Positions 22,408 through 33,185 of a stretch of 64,000 nt of DNA are shown piece after piece. The stretch's first letter is position 1, and each line of letters begins with the position of its first letter. The notes under the pieces are model-generated. The model worked only from the letters and a program-made list of their open reading frames with translations, did not search any database and was not told the DNA's origin. The position numbers were made by a program, and so were the translations under genes. Origin of the DNA: Leptodontidium sp. MPI-SDFR-AT-0119. Lineage: Eukaryota; Ascomycota; Leotiomycetes; Helotiales; Leptodontidiaceae. Where the stretch lies: contig JAHLEZ010000003.1 in assembly GCA_020726505.1 (NCBI GenBank), positions 372,001 to 436,000 on the forward strand, read 5' to 3'.

Positions 22408-24077
22408 TTACACACTAAGCCATGGATCTTCGAGCAGCTCTCTAGCGGTCTTTCTATCTTCAGGCAACCATTGTAGCATCTTGCGCACGAAAGCAAGAAA
22501 GTGACTCTTCTCACTTCCTTGAAGTGAGGTAACAGAGTCCGTTAAGTGAAGATGGCTAGAAACTAGGTCCTTGTGCATGAACTCTCCTGAAGTTACAAGT
22601 TAGTGGTGGTACTTGACTTTTTCCTAGATCTTACCTTTAGAGTCAAAGAATGGCCCTCCGTAATATGTACTAGCACTGTCGCAAAGTTTGCTTTCAGCGT
22701 TCTCAATAGCAGTTCCCCACTTCCACGTGCGTCTGTCTCTCTCCTGATCAATGAGTTTTCTAGGAGGACCGAGCAACGCAATAATCTCTGCGAGATGTGC
22801 TTGGCTATTGTATTTCCCGTCGGCCGAATGAACACTTGTAAACAAGTCTTTGTTCTCTAATAAATTCCAAATCTATACATACTCTTGTTAGGAACATCGC
22901 CATTTTGTAGATGATGATTGGGGACGCACTAGAACGCCAAGGTTCCAAATATCAGCACTATATGTCCATCCCGTGCCTAGAACAACCTCTGGAGCACGAT
23001 AGTGATCCGGTTGAATAGGGTGTAGATGTGGTTGCGAACTATCTCCTCGCTGTGCCAGGCCAATGTCGGCTATTTTTGGCAGAATATATAGTGATCGCAG
23101 GGGTCCAAAACCATTGTGTGATTGATAGATTGATCGACCGTTCACGGCTTTTCGAGCCATAGGATTTTTGGCTTGTCCTTGTACAAAATCCTCAATCACA
23201 GACGGGTCCTCGAATCCCACCAAAATATTATCGAGTTTGAGGTCTTGAATAATTAAGTAAGCGTCGTATTCTATACCGTTAAGAATAGAACCAAACTCGC
23301 CTATGTGAATAATTTGACACTCCGAATGAAGGTAATCGAGCCCCATCAAGGGCATTTGCAAGTAGCCCTTAAGAAGGGGTAGTGGAAGTCTGCTGTCCGT
23401 GAAATGTCGCCGAAATAGTCGGAGAGATTCTCTCCTTGACTCATAGACTAAACATATGTGTGTTCCATCTGGTCCTATAACTTCAAAGCTGTCAATGATG
23501 GTTCTCACGAGTGGGAAGCCGTTGTGCGCGAAGGATTCGCCGCTGCTAGGTGCTGAGAGATTTTCAACTCATGTTCCGCCGACTCCTGATCGGAAAAGTC
23601 GCAGTTGTTGACCTTCAGAACGACATAACGGCCTGCCTGCCGCTCTCTGTGATTATGTTAAAGGAGTAATCAATCTAGAGGATCTGGACGCGTACAGATT
23701 AAGATCCCAAGCCAGCCATACAGTTGAAGAAGTTCCCATCCAACCTTTGCCGTAGTCTTATATCTGTCGTGAAAAATGTCTCCTGGATTCACCGGATAGA
23801 AAAATTCAAGGCTGTAATCAGAGATCATCTCTTCCTCAAGTGGCACATCAGGAGGGAGGATTAAAGATGAATCGCTTGGTAAAGGCGGTGGAAAGGCACG
23901 CTTTGCCATTTTGGAGCGTGTTGCAGGAGGAGACGAATATTGCAAATATTTCAATTCATGAAATACCCAAGGTCTGCATGCCGGCATCATGGTATTCAGT
24001 CGGTTGTCGTGCGATGTGTTCCGAGCGATGTGAGGTATTGCAGTGAGGCCTGGTGTTCCGCCCATGCGTCTGATCAC
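22408..24077 (-). pseudogene. SRPK-like protein kinase, frameshifted
   Basis: A fungal SR-protein-kinase-like gene. Readable parts in order: a leader with FFYPVNPGDIFHDRYKTTAKVGW; the Lys-containing YVVLKVNN; LDYLHSECQIIHI; a catalytic loop DLKLDN; KIADIGLAQ (DFG changed to DIG); HYRAPEVVLG; an IWNLLENKDLF helix; and an ending DRKTARELLEDPWLSV. Two lesions break the frame: one missing G in the glycine-rich loop near 23735-23737, just after KVGW, and a 2-nt excess near 23526-23530, before FPLVRTIID when corrected. The intron before the catalytic loop (23244-23300) has a GC donor instead of GT; without splicing there, a non-kinase segment interrupts the loop. The rest is well preserved, so decay is recent or the lesions are assembly errors. 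Start is uncertain. Confidence 0.75.
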
Positions 24078-27000
24078 GTGCTCTACTTGCTTTGTGACAG
24101 ACAGACAAGGCCCTCTTCAAACACTCGACCCAGATGATATCCTTGCTTCGGCTCACCTCCCTTGACTCCCTACTCAATCTAGCTCACTTACAGCTCAGGC
24201 TATGTCAGTAACTACTCAGATCTAAAGACTAAAATAGAAAATACTTATATCGAGATTCCGAAATCAAACTACCTGTCACTGGTCATCCTATTGTTCATCA
24301 TTTATAGTTAGACCTGCCGCTTCAAGATTTCTTCTCTTCGCCGCCAACTAGGTTCTCAATCCTATCATTCTTAACCCACGCTCTGAAACCAGGAGTCTAA
24401 CTGTCACTCATCTTATTCTATAAAGTTGTCTCGATCTTGCTCGGGGAGAAAATACGCATTTCGCAGCTTTCGCTTCACCTGTCCCTGTCCCTCTCTAGTT
24501 TCGGCAAGACCAAGTTCTCTTCACTCCGGTGCACGACAGTTTTCAAGGAAGTCAGAATCTTCTCTTCGTTGGATATGCTTCTCTTGATAAGGGCTGCACT
24601 AGCAAGACCAACACAGTTGACCACCATGGAGAGCGGAGGACTCAAATCAAGGCAACCGATTCTCGCCACAAGAGCAGAAAAACACCAAGGGACAGCAGTG
24701 TCCAGCACAAACAAGACACCACTGCAATCTCTCACAAAAGAGAACTTCCTCCCCACAATCCCCAGGTTCTCCGTGAAATTCCAATAAAGCCCGCATGACG
24801 CTGTACTCTCCGATATCTCTCGCCGCCTTAACCACACACTACACCCTTCGAGCATCCATGGGATAGCAAAGGTTAGACAAAGATGGAGATTACCTCCGCA
24901 CGCGCATGTCGTTTCTCAGTAAGGTAAAGGCCGTTTTGTGTGGTGCTCCCCCAGTCCTCCGGTGATTTGTCAATTTGCTTTCTGGGGATTGGTCCCTCTG
25001 CAGCGGTGCTCGGGACCCGGCAACCTGGTAGATTATGTAGTGGAAGTAAAGTAGTTCAAGGGATGGGAGAGAAGAGAATGGACGGTGGTGCGAGGAATCA
25101 TGAGCTGTCAAGCCCGGGTGCTGGCAGAAGATTGTCGAGGATTGGAGGAGAGATGTTGTGGGACGAGGTCATTTCGGAAAGGATTACTTCGTTGGGGAGG
25201 GGATTTGGGGGATTGGAGGGACCGCTTCTTGGAGCGGTTGAGGATCTTGGAGATTTAGATGTGGTTTGAGATGGCGCTGTGCTGTGTTGCCGAAAAGCAG
25301 AAATTGAGGATATCTGTGAAGGAGAAAGAGATGAGGCATGTATGGAGCGACAATGCGAGACTTGTATTGCAGACCATGAGCTGTCAATCCCGGCAACGTG
25401 CAGCAGATTGTCGAGTTGAGGGAGACAACGATCCGGCGGTGAGCCTTTGACAGATGAGGACGGAACGGAGGATACCGGGAGTATGGAGAAGAATGCAGAG
25501 TAACGTGGGAAGTGAGCTGCCATAATTGCAGGCAGAAAGAGGAGGATATTCATGTTGTGACGCTGAGAGAGAATGCAAGTTGCCGGAAAACGTGGATATT
25601 GAGTTATACAGAGTTACTGAAGGGAATATCAGAAGGCAGATCATGACGTTTGGGGTTGCTGAAAATCAGCAAGCTAGAGGAGGAATGGAGGAACCAAATC
25701 AAAAGTAGATGCCAAAGGAATGAATTGGTTAGAACACAGTGTAAATCACCCCAAAGAACTAGGGTTAGAAAACAAGATAGACGAAGAATTGATGGCCACA
25801 GAGTGGGAATGGAAATTTCCCATGCCAAATTGTTACATCAGAATGAGCGCCATGAGCCGTAGACTACCCATTGGGAGTCACAGCATCCTCCTCGAGGACA
25901 AAGAGCCCAATCTCAGACACCAATCTACTTCCTTCTATGACAATTTTGAAGTTGTTTGCCACCAGCAGTCTCCTTGTAGGTTTGAGTAGAGGCTTGGCGC
26001 GAATTTTAGCGACGCGCTTAAACTGTACGGACAGCCAAAATCAATCTCTCCCTTCTTTCCTCTCCGCCAATTACCGTCACGACAAGAATCCTCCCACAGT
26101 CAATCGCAGACTCGCATCGCAAGAATCAATTGCCCCTTGGGCCGACCGAGACATTCGGGGACGAATTGCAACAATGGTGCGGCTGACAGCATCATCTCTC
26201 GGCGGAGCTTCAAGGCATGAAGAACACAGAGTTTCACACAGCCTGCAAGGAAGACATGCGGTTCGACCCAAAGGAAAGACTTCCTCGACGTCGCACATGT
26301 GCAGAGAGAACCTAGCAAGCTTTTGGAAGAATCCTTACGTACTCGAGTACCCTTGGCCGTGCACAGTTCAAGTGAGAGGGAGGATCGAGAGGGGTGGAGC
26401 AGGAGCGTCAATAGTTTGTGAAAAATCTGGGAGGAAAAGTGGATGTGGACGAACTGTTCATCTCAACTCTTCGAGACTTTGACCCAAATCTGCAAGTTTG
26501 ATCGGATCCATCGGGCGGACACCGATAGCCAAGATTAAATCCCGTCGACCAGTTGGCCAGCTGATGGTCTGAGCACATGGCCATCGACTTTGCCCATCGA
26601 GCATTGATGGAATCCACACTACAGTAGCAGGCAGGCTGGCAGTCAGGCTGGCAGCGGAAGTGGAATCTCGTCCCCGGAGATTTTCTTGTCGTGCCTGGCG
26701 CTTGACTATGTTCAGCCAAGTTGCGTGCCCAATTGAGCCGGCCCCCCCCCTGATGACGGGCTGACGGGCTGAGATTAGGATCAATCCCCGCGATTTATTT
26801 GTCGCGTCGCGTCTCATTGAAAGTGCACAGCATAGATGGCATAGGAGGATCGGGTTCAGGATCAGGATCAGGGCAGGAGAAGCATTACTTTGTCTGATTA
26901 GACATCTACGAAAAGCAAAAGTCCCCCTTTCCTCCCTCCTCCCAGTTGAGCAACATGAAAAACGGCATCTGCGAAAGAGACTGTCGAGAACCACTCATGT

Positions 27001-28141
27001 ACGTACGGTAGTCAGTTCCTCGCATCTGAAAACATCCACAGCCACATCCTGGTTCATGCACCAAGCACGATGCAATCTCGCTTCACAACATCATCTCTCA
27101 AAGCGGCAGACCTCTGTCCCAACAGCAAGCCAGCGACGCGGACATGTTCCCTCTCGGAGACAATTTGCGGACGAATGCTGGCTGGGAACTCGGTAGGTAG
27201 AGTATGTTGGAAAAAGAATTCTCCTATCCTGTCCTATCCTGTCCCAAAGAGCTGGTTGTTTCACTTCCTGGGGCTGGGACACTTTTGTTGTCGTGGCACT
27301 ACAACGCATTGCTGTAATTCCCACATCCAAACACGTCGACACCCTCCGTCTCGGTGATATGTGAGTAGTCTGACTGGACTTCGAAGTTGCCATCGCTAGA
27401 TCTGGTGCTGCAAGACGCGCGGGATGAACGTCCAGAGGCAGACTAGCCAGCTCATGATATCCTGGACCCTTTCGCCCACCCATTGGTTCTCGAACAACCC
27501 GGGAAATCCAAGGCTGCTCTACCTTGCAGCAGATCACCAACCCATGGAGTTTTTGACTCGTCCTGGACTGAGAGCCCATGGCAGCCATGCGTCTCAACAC
27601 TTATCTGAAGATTCTGACTGGAGGCGTTCGGGGACATCTTAATCTTCTTTTGCGCCTCACGCCTTGGATGAGGTGGTATTTTTATGCGACCTGCGGAGTA
27701 CTGGACGAGCGAGTTTTGTTATTTCCCTTCTCGTCTGAAGCTTCGGCACACCCCTCATCTCATATGCATCCATCTCCCTCCATCTTCCTCTTTCATTCGC
27801 CGATGTCAAAAGTAAGTTTACACGGTCCGTGAGCCAGACCCCCCCTCTTCATCCTTGTGGGCCTCGCCTCTTTACCATATCGGCACTACTCCTGCACCTA
27901 CCAAGCTAGACTCCTGTACCTTCTCTCTCACAGCTTGGTTTCCACGTCAGAAAACTTTCACCAGCCTCATCCTTTCGTGCTGCATTGCCTTGCCTTTCTC
28001 TGCTTGGAGCAACGCCAGCCGGTTTCTGCGCCAATGCAGCTCACAGTCGTTACACTTTGAAGAAACCTTCACCCCTCACGCTCTTTACTTTCTAGAGAGC
28101 CTTCCCACCTCGTTATACCGTGCACACAATTTCTTGTCACA
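24078..28141. other. 4-kb gene-poor tract
   Basis: Many overlapping open frames of 60-180 codons occur on both strands (for example 26458-26994 minus, 27091-27600 minus, 25871-26482 plus). None has a recognisable domain or matching splice phases. The last part, CT-rich from about 27720, is probably the leader and promoter of the DUF4203 gene. No transposon termini were seen. Confidence 0.45.
25099..25415. repeat. Imperfect 41-bp direct repeat pair
   Basis: Copies at 25099-25139 and 25375-25415 both start catgagctgtcaa and end agattgtcgag, with differences between. The spacing is 276 bp. The flanks are only loosely similar. Confidence 0.6.
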
Positions 28142-31100
28142 ATGGTATACACGATGCGGTCAAAGATCATTTTACTTATGCTGCTATGTTTCTGCATACA
28201 CTTCAGCAATGCGGCACTTCTACAACACAGGCAGGATGGACCTACAAGCTCCTCTAACACGGAATCAGCTGTTGCGACTGTATCAACGGATAAGCCGACA
28301 CAAACAGAAAGCAGTAGAAGAGAAAGCACTTCGACAGATCGCTCCAAATCGACCTTTGCAACCTTGAAGCCAACTTCTAATTCGACATCTACATCTACAT
28401 CTACCTCCGCAATACCTACCGCAGATTCTACCACGGCGGTGATCTCGAACATCAATGGAGCTTCTCCGACTAGCTCACTCAACCCGTCAACATACAATTC
28501 GACTCTCACTCCCGACAAATTGCCCATTACGCCTGAAGTCACTCCCGCTTTTGGAGTTGCTGGAGTCATCTTGATGCTTAGTGGTATAGTTTATACCCTG
28601 ATTGGGATGAAGAATACCTTTCTCCACGTCTATCTCTCGGCCGCCTATCTCTCGAGTTTGGCGGTTGCGGTTCTCATTCTCTATGTCATGAACCCACCAG
28701 TCAGCAATGCGATTCAAGGAGCGTATCTTGTGGCTATTGTCATGACCGGACTCATCCTTGGTGGAGCAGCCATTGTATTCACGGAGATGACTGAAGGACT
28801 GGGCTCTCTTCTTGGAGGGTTTTGCTTTAGCATGTGGCTTCTGGTCTTGAAGCCGGGTGGTCTCCTCACTGCGACAAGTAGCAAGGTCATCTTTATTGCG
28901 GCTTTCACTGCCGCTGCCTTTTCTACGTCCTTCAGCCATTACACTCGACCATACGGCTTGATCGGTGGAATTTCTTTCGGAGGAGCTACTGTAGTGGTAT
29001 TGGGAATTGACTGCTTTAGTCGCGCCGGGTTGAAAGAGTTCTGGGCCTATCTTTGGGATCTCAATTCGAATCTGTTCCCTATTGGAGCTACCACCTATCC
29101 TATGACAAGAGGTATGAAGGTCGAAATCGCCGCAATTGTTATTATCTTCCTTGCTGGCATTGTTTCTCAAATGAAGCTCTGGAAGGTCATCAAGGAACGC
29201 CGTGAACAACGAGCCTCTGAACGACTACAGGATGAGCAAACCATGGAGCAGGAAGAGGAAAATGTTGGAAGGCAGATCGAACACGCCACAGCGGAAGATC
29301 GAACCCAGTGGGAGGCTGTCTATGGAAATAAGGAAGGGAGCAAATCAAACAGCCGGTCTATTCGTGATTCCGGAGTTGGCGACATGGATAGTCAGAAGAA
29401 GGGTCCAAGGAGCGAGGTAATGTCAGTCAGGAGATCTGATGAAGAGATTGAGATGTCGGACATGCCATCACCTATTCCGGCGACGTCTGCTGGACTTGTC
29501 ATGACGAACAGAAGTCAGGAAGGTGGTCCAGTCACCGTTCGCGTGGCTCGAGATGTGGAAACTCCCCAACTGTTTGACGAGAATGGTAATCTTATCGACT
29601 CCGATCCTAACGGTCGAAATTACTCATCTGCACCTGGTTCGACGAAGATGAGTTTGGAATCAGAAAAGGTTTGGGTTGTTGGTAATGATGGTGAAGCCCG
29701 ACTTGAAAGGCGACTATCCAAACGAGACTCAAGGCGGATTTCGGGTTCCGTGGTACCAGAGGTTGTACCACTTCCATTCAAGGTTCCCGAAGGTGATGTC
29801 GAGGATGATCGCTCGTCAGTGGCTACATTCGCCGATGACGAAGAGGCTTTCCGTAAAAGGCGATCGAAACATTTGTCTGTCGGATCGATGCTTATGAGGA
29901 AGCTTTCTGGGAAATCGGCAAAGTCATACAGAGATTCAAAGAATTTCACTTCTAGGGAGGGTATGAGTACGGACGATTTGGTCATTCCTCGAGGAATTGA
30001 GGATGACCGAGCAAGTTCCATTGCCGCCACTGTGGACGGGCTTAGCGACGATGACATGAGAAGCATCAGATCCTCTCTTGACAATGGACCGGATACAGCC
30101 GACTCCGCCCGACCAGATGATTCGCCAGTACCTTCTCCCACCGCAGATCAGACAAAGATTCTAGAGACACCGACCTTGAAAGCTACTGAAAAGCTAGATG
30201 CGCCTGAAGATAAGAGTGCGACGAGACCAGTCTCAGCAGCAACAGTCGCTACCAACATCTTAGAACCAGCCACACAACAGGAAGACAAGCCGCAGCAACA
30301 GGTTGAGCCAGCAGTGCAGAGTTCATTAACTTCAAGTACCGATCCCAAGCGAAAATCCGAGCAATTTCTCGATAATGAAGTTGAACCAGAGAAGATTGCA
30401 ACGTCAGTTGTCTCTGCTCCTGAGTCGAAGCAAGCTAGTATCACAAAAGATCGCCTGCCACCGCAACTCTCCAAAGTGGTCATGTCATACCGAACTAACG
30501 AATGGGCCAAGCATCTCAGCAGTGCTGATGCACCTGAGATCGACGAGTTGAAATTGGCAGAATATCCTGTCGAAACGGAGACAAAGCCAGAAGTGGCAGC
30601 GCCAGTAAATGTTGAAGAACTCCAGCAAACAGCTGAAACTGCAAATCCTCGCCCTGCATCCAGATCGGCTTCTCAAATGTCAAATTACGGTCCACCAGTT
30701 TTGACCAGGTCAACATCGTCTCTATCTAAAGCGCCACCGCAAGTAGGACCTCCACGAGACAATCTTCTCGTAAGTCAGACGCAGGACAATGGTCTTGCTC
30801 GCAGCGCCTCGCAACTATCTCTCAACTCCCAGGCTGTCCCGAGAGGATTTCGTTCGTCGTCAGGTCCTCTCATTCCCCAACAGATCGTCGAATCTCCAGT
30901 CGAAGAGGACTTCTCTTCACAATCCCCTGTTTTCCAGCCAAATGGCAAATTCCCCAGCCCTAATGTTCCATTCGGGCCATCGAATACTTTAATGGGAAAG
31001 CGCGATTCCATGCTGCGAAGCAAAACCTCATACTCGGCTAACCATGCTACGCTCGCTTCAACCCCTGAATTCCCTCACGCTCAATCACGCGCCAATAGTG

Positions 31101-31552
31101 AAGCTGGATCCCTCTACAATTACCCCAACACGAATGCTATCATACATGACGATGAGAACATGTCGCTATCCGCCCGTCGGGAATTGATCCGTCAATCATC
31201 TCTCATTCAGCCCGAGCAAGGTCTCAGTCAACCCGTACTCTACGACTCCCACCAACCGAAACGGCAATCGTCCGCTCCCCACCCGATGGCGAGAGAACAG
31301 CAACTCGCCTCTTGGAGAGCCAGCGTGCAGCAGGACTTGAAGAGCACGGCGGTTCCGAAGAACACGATCGAGAGGTCACGAAGTGCCTTGTGGCAGGAGA
31401 GGCAAGCCGAAGAACAAAAGAGAATGATGGAAGAGAGAAAGAAGGGCGAGCGGAATAGCAAGTTCGACGAGAGGATGCGGAGAGGTGACATGCTGGATGC
31501 CCATCGGGAGGCGTTACGAAGAATGCAGGCAACTGCTAACAAGCGCGCTTAG
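28142..31552 (+). CDS. DUF4203 (TM7SF3-like) membrane protein with long tail
   Basis: A single-exon gene of 1136 residues. It has a signal peptide (hydrophobic run IILLMLLCFCIHFSNAA), a Ser/Thr-rich extracytoplasmic stretch to about 125, then about seven hydrophobic segments (roughly 130-350). These begin at VTPAFGVAGVILMLSGIVYTL and end at IAAIVIIFLAGIVSQ. This arrangement fits the fungal DUF4203/TM7SF3-like family, whose biochemical role is not established. The remaining about 780 residues are charged, Ser-rich and presumably cytosolic. They hold many RRxS-like sites (KRDSRRISGS, RKRRSKHLSVGS) and end in a Glu/Arg-rich helix (about 1060-1135). Either ATG at 28142 or 28154 would do. The T-S repeats near residue 82-92 come from a trinucleotide repeat. 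Confidence 0.8.
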   Translation: MVYTMRSKIILLMLLCFCIHFSNAALLQHRQDGPTSSSNTESAVATVSTDKPTQTESSRRESTSTDRSKSTFATLKPTSNSTSTSTSTSAIPTADSTTAVISNINGASPTSSLNPSTYNSTLTPDKLPITPEVTPAFGVAGVILMLSGIVYTLIGMKNTFLHVYLSAAYLSSLAVAVLILYVMNPPVSNAIQGAYLVAIVMTGLILGGAAIVFTEMTEGLGSLLGGFCFSMWLLVLKPGGLLTATSSKVIFIAAFTAAAFSTSFSHYTRPYGLIGGISFGGATVVVLGIDCFSRAGLKEFWAYLWDLNSNLFPIGATTYPMTRGMKVEIAAIVIIFLAGIVSQMKLWKVIKERREQRASERLQDEQTMEQEEENVGRQIEHATAEDRTQWEAVYGNKEGSKSNSRSIRDSGVGDMDSQKKGPRSEVMSVRRSDEEIEMSDMPSPIPATSAGLVMTNRSQEGGPVTVRVARDVETPQLFDENGNLIDSDPNGRNYSSAPGSTKMSLESEKVWVVGNDGEARLERRLSKRDSRRISGSVVPEVVPLPFKVPEGDVEDDRSSVATFADDEEAFRKRRSKHLSVGSMLMRKLSGKSAKSYRDSKNFTSREGMSTDDLVIPRGIEDDRASSIAATVDGLSDDDMRSIRSSLDNGPDTADSARPDDSPVPSPTADQTKILETPTLKATEKLDAPEDKSATRPVSAATVATNILEPATQQEDKPQQQVEPAVQSSLTSSTDPKRKSEQFLDNEVEPEKIATSVVSAPESKQASITKDRLPPQLSKVVMSYRTNEWAKHLSSADAPEIDELKLAEYPVETETKPEVAAPVNVEELQQTAETANPRPASRSASQMSNYGPPVLTRSTSSLSKAPPQVGPPRDNLLVSQTQDNGLARSASQLSLNSQAVPRGFRSSSGPLIPQQIVESPVEEDFSSQSPVFQPNGKFPSPNVPFGPSNTLMGKRDSMLRSKTSYSANHATLASTPEFPHAQSRANSEAGSLYNYPNTNAIIHDDENMSLSARRELIRQSSLIQPEQGLSQPVLYDSHQPKRQSSAPHPMAREQQLASWRASVQQDLKSTAVPKNTIERSRSALWQERQAEEQKRMMEERKKGERNSKFDERMRRGDMLDAHREALRRMQATANKRA

Positions 31553-33185
31553 GCCGCATCGGATTGATACCCAGTTACATACGACATATTTTACTTCTTA
31601 ATATCTAATTTTGGGGAAAGAGGAGTTTGGACCTTGGAGATCATGGTTATGACACGTATGAATCCAAGGTATGTATATACGCACTTCGAAAACGGGAGTT
31701 GGGGAGAGGGGATCCGCTATGGACGGATAGGGAAACGGGATATTAGAGGCTTGGAGACGGGTATCTGAATGCTGGGAGTTCTGTACAGAGAGGGAGTGGA
31801 GAGTCAGCGCACCTTGTCACGGCTCACGCTGTGCTTCACGACATATCGGCAGGAAACGTAGATAGATCCGATCAAATACCAAAATACAAAAACATCAGTT
31901 AGTTGTTAACTCCTGCCTAGCTTTTTGACTCCTAGCTTGATTGTCAACATCCGTGACTAACCTTTTTTCTTGATGGAAGATTTCTCGATTCGTCAACATC
32001 CATTTTATCCTGCTGAGTAACGATTGATTGATTGGTAGGTGGCCACCGCCCCTCTTTTAATCCTGGAAAGGAAAGTGAACGGGAGGGAGGGAAGCTAAGG
32101 TATCCAATATGCGTGAGAAATGCATGTAACAATAATAATAAGGACTGCACATGTTAAAACCCCAATTCATCTATCTGAAACACAAGAGAGGTCCCTCGCT
32201 TCCTTCAAGTTCACATAACCTTCTTTTGGATATTAAATACTGCAAACTAGTTCAGGCTAATATCAGGCGAATCTAGATTGGTGAAATTATGAAATATGAG
32301 TAAGGAAGGGTGTAAGATAGGGAGATCTGGAGTTTGAGGTCTGGTCTGGGCCCCCCTCGTCTAAGCAATGCTGATCTTTTACGGTATAGATGCTGCATTG
32401 CTGACAAGGTCGACGCCGGCTTGAGTCGAATAACTTCCGAGTTCCTTAGATGGCTTGGATGCCGGTCTCGGAAGGTGGAAGATGGGGAAACCCATCAAAC
32501 CTTTTCTTCATGTTGCTTCATAACTAACTCTCTTAAACTCGAAATTATGTAGGCACATATGGGTACATAGGTACTTTAATAAACAATTGTATATTCTCAC
32601 GTGACTAAATAACCCGCCTGGCTGAATGTTCGGTCCAAACCTGTTTTCTGCAGTTCACAGGTCCTCAGCTCCTCCATTGCCCTAAAGTTCTTTCTTTTTC
32701 TCCTTTTGCACACGAAGCTTTGATCACTCACACCTCGAACAAAAGTACCCAGGAGAAGGTTTTGCGGCGAAGGTTAATGAAGTTGCATTTCCACCGCGCT
32801 ATGGCCGCTCGCGGGTTTCGGTCATCTTCGAATTTATTACTCATCACAGCACAGGTAAAGAAAGGTCCAGGTAGGAGGTTGAATGAGACGGGGTAAGCAG
32901 CACCTGGATGCGCCGAAAGTTTATCACTCACTCACTCAGCAGTGCAGTGCCCGCCCAGCGGATCTCGGGTCTACACAGCGCAGCCAGCCAGCCAGCTGCA
33001 ACGCCGCGTTGAAACTTCTCTTGCCCTCCGTGCCGTATTTCTCTTCTTACAACTGCTGTCTGCTACCAGAAGAATGATTTTGCTTTTCTGATTGTCCAAC
33101 CGACCGAACGACCCACCGACTGACTGCTCAACTGATTGTGCAGTTCCTTGGGGTGTGTTTGTTTCAGTGATATTCCATCCTCAAG
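31553..33185. other. Intergenic, holds 5' region of the histidine kinase
   Basis: No gene supported. Pyrimidine-rich blocks near 32670-32710 and 33000-33140 may be part of the kinase promoter or leader. Confidence 0.45.

Noticed and set aside
26458..26994. 178-codon minus-strand ORF as a protein gene
   Set aside because: Composition is unlike the real genes here, and overlapping frames of similar length exist on both strands.
29620..30141. 173-codon minus-strand ORF inside the DUF4203 gene
   Set aside because: Shadow frame of a clearly coding single exon.
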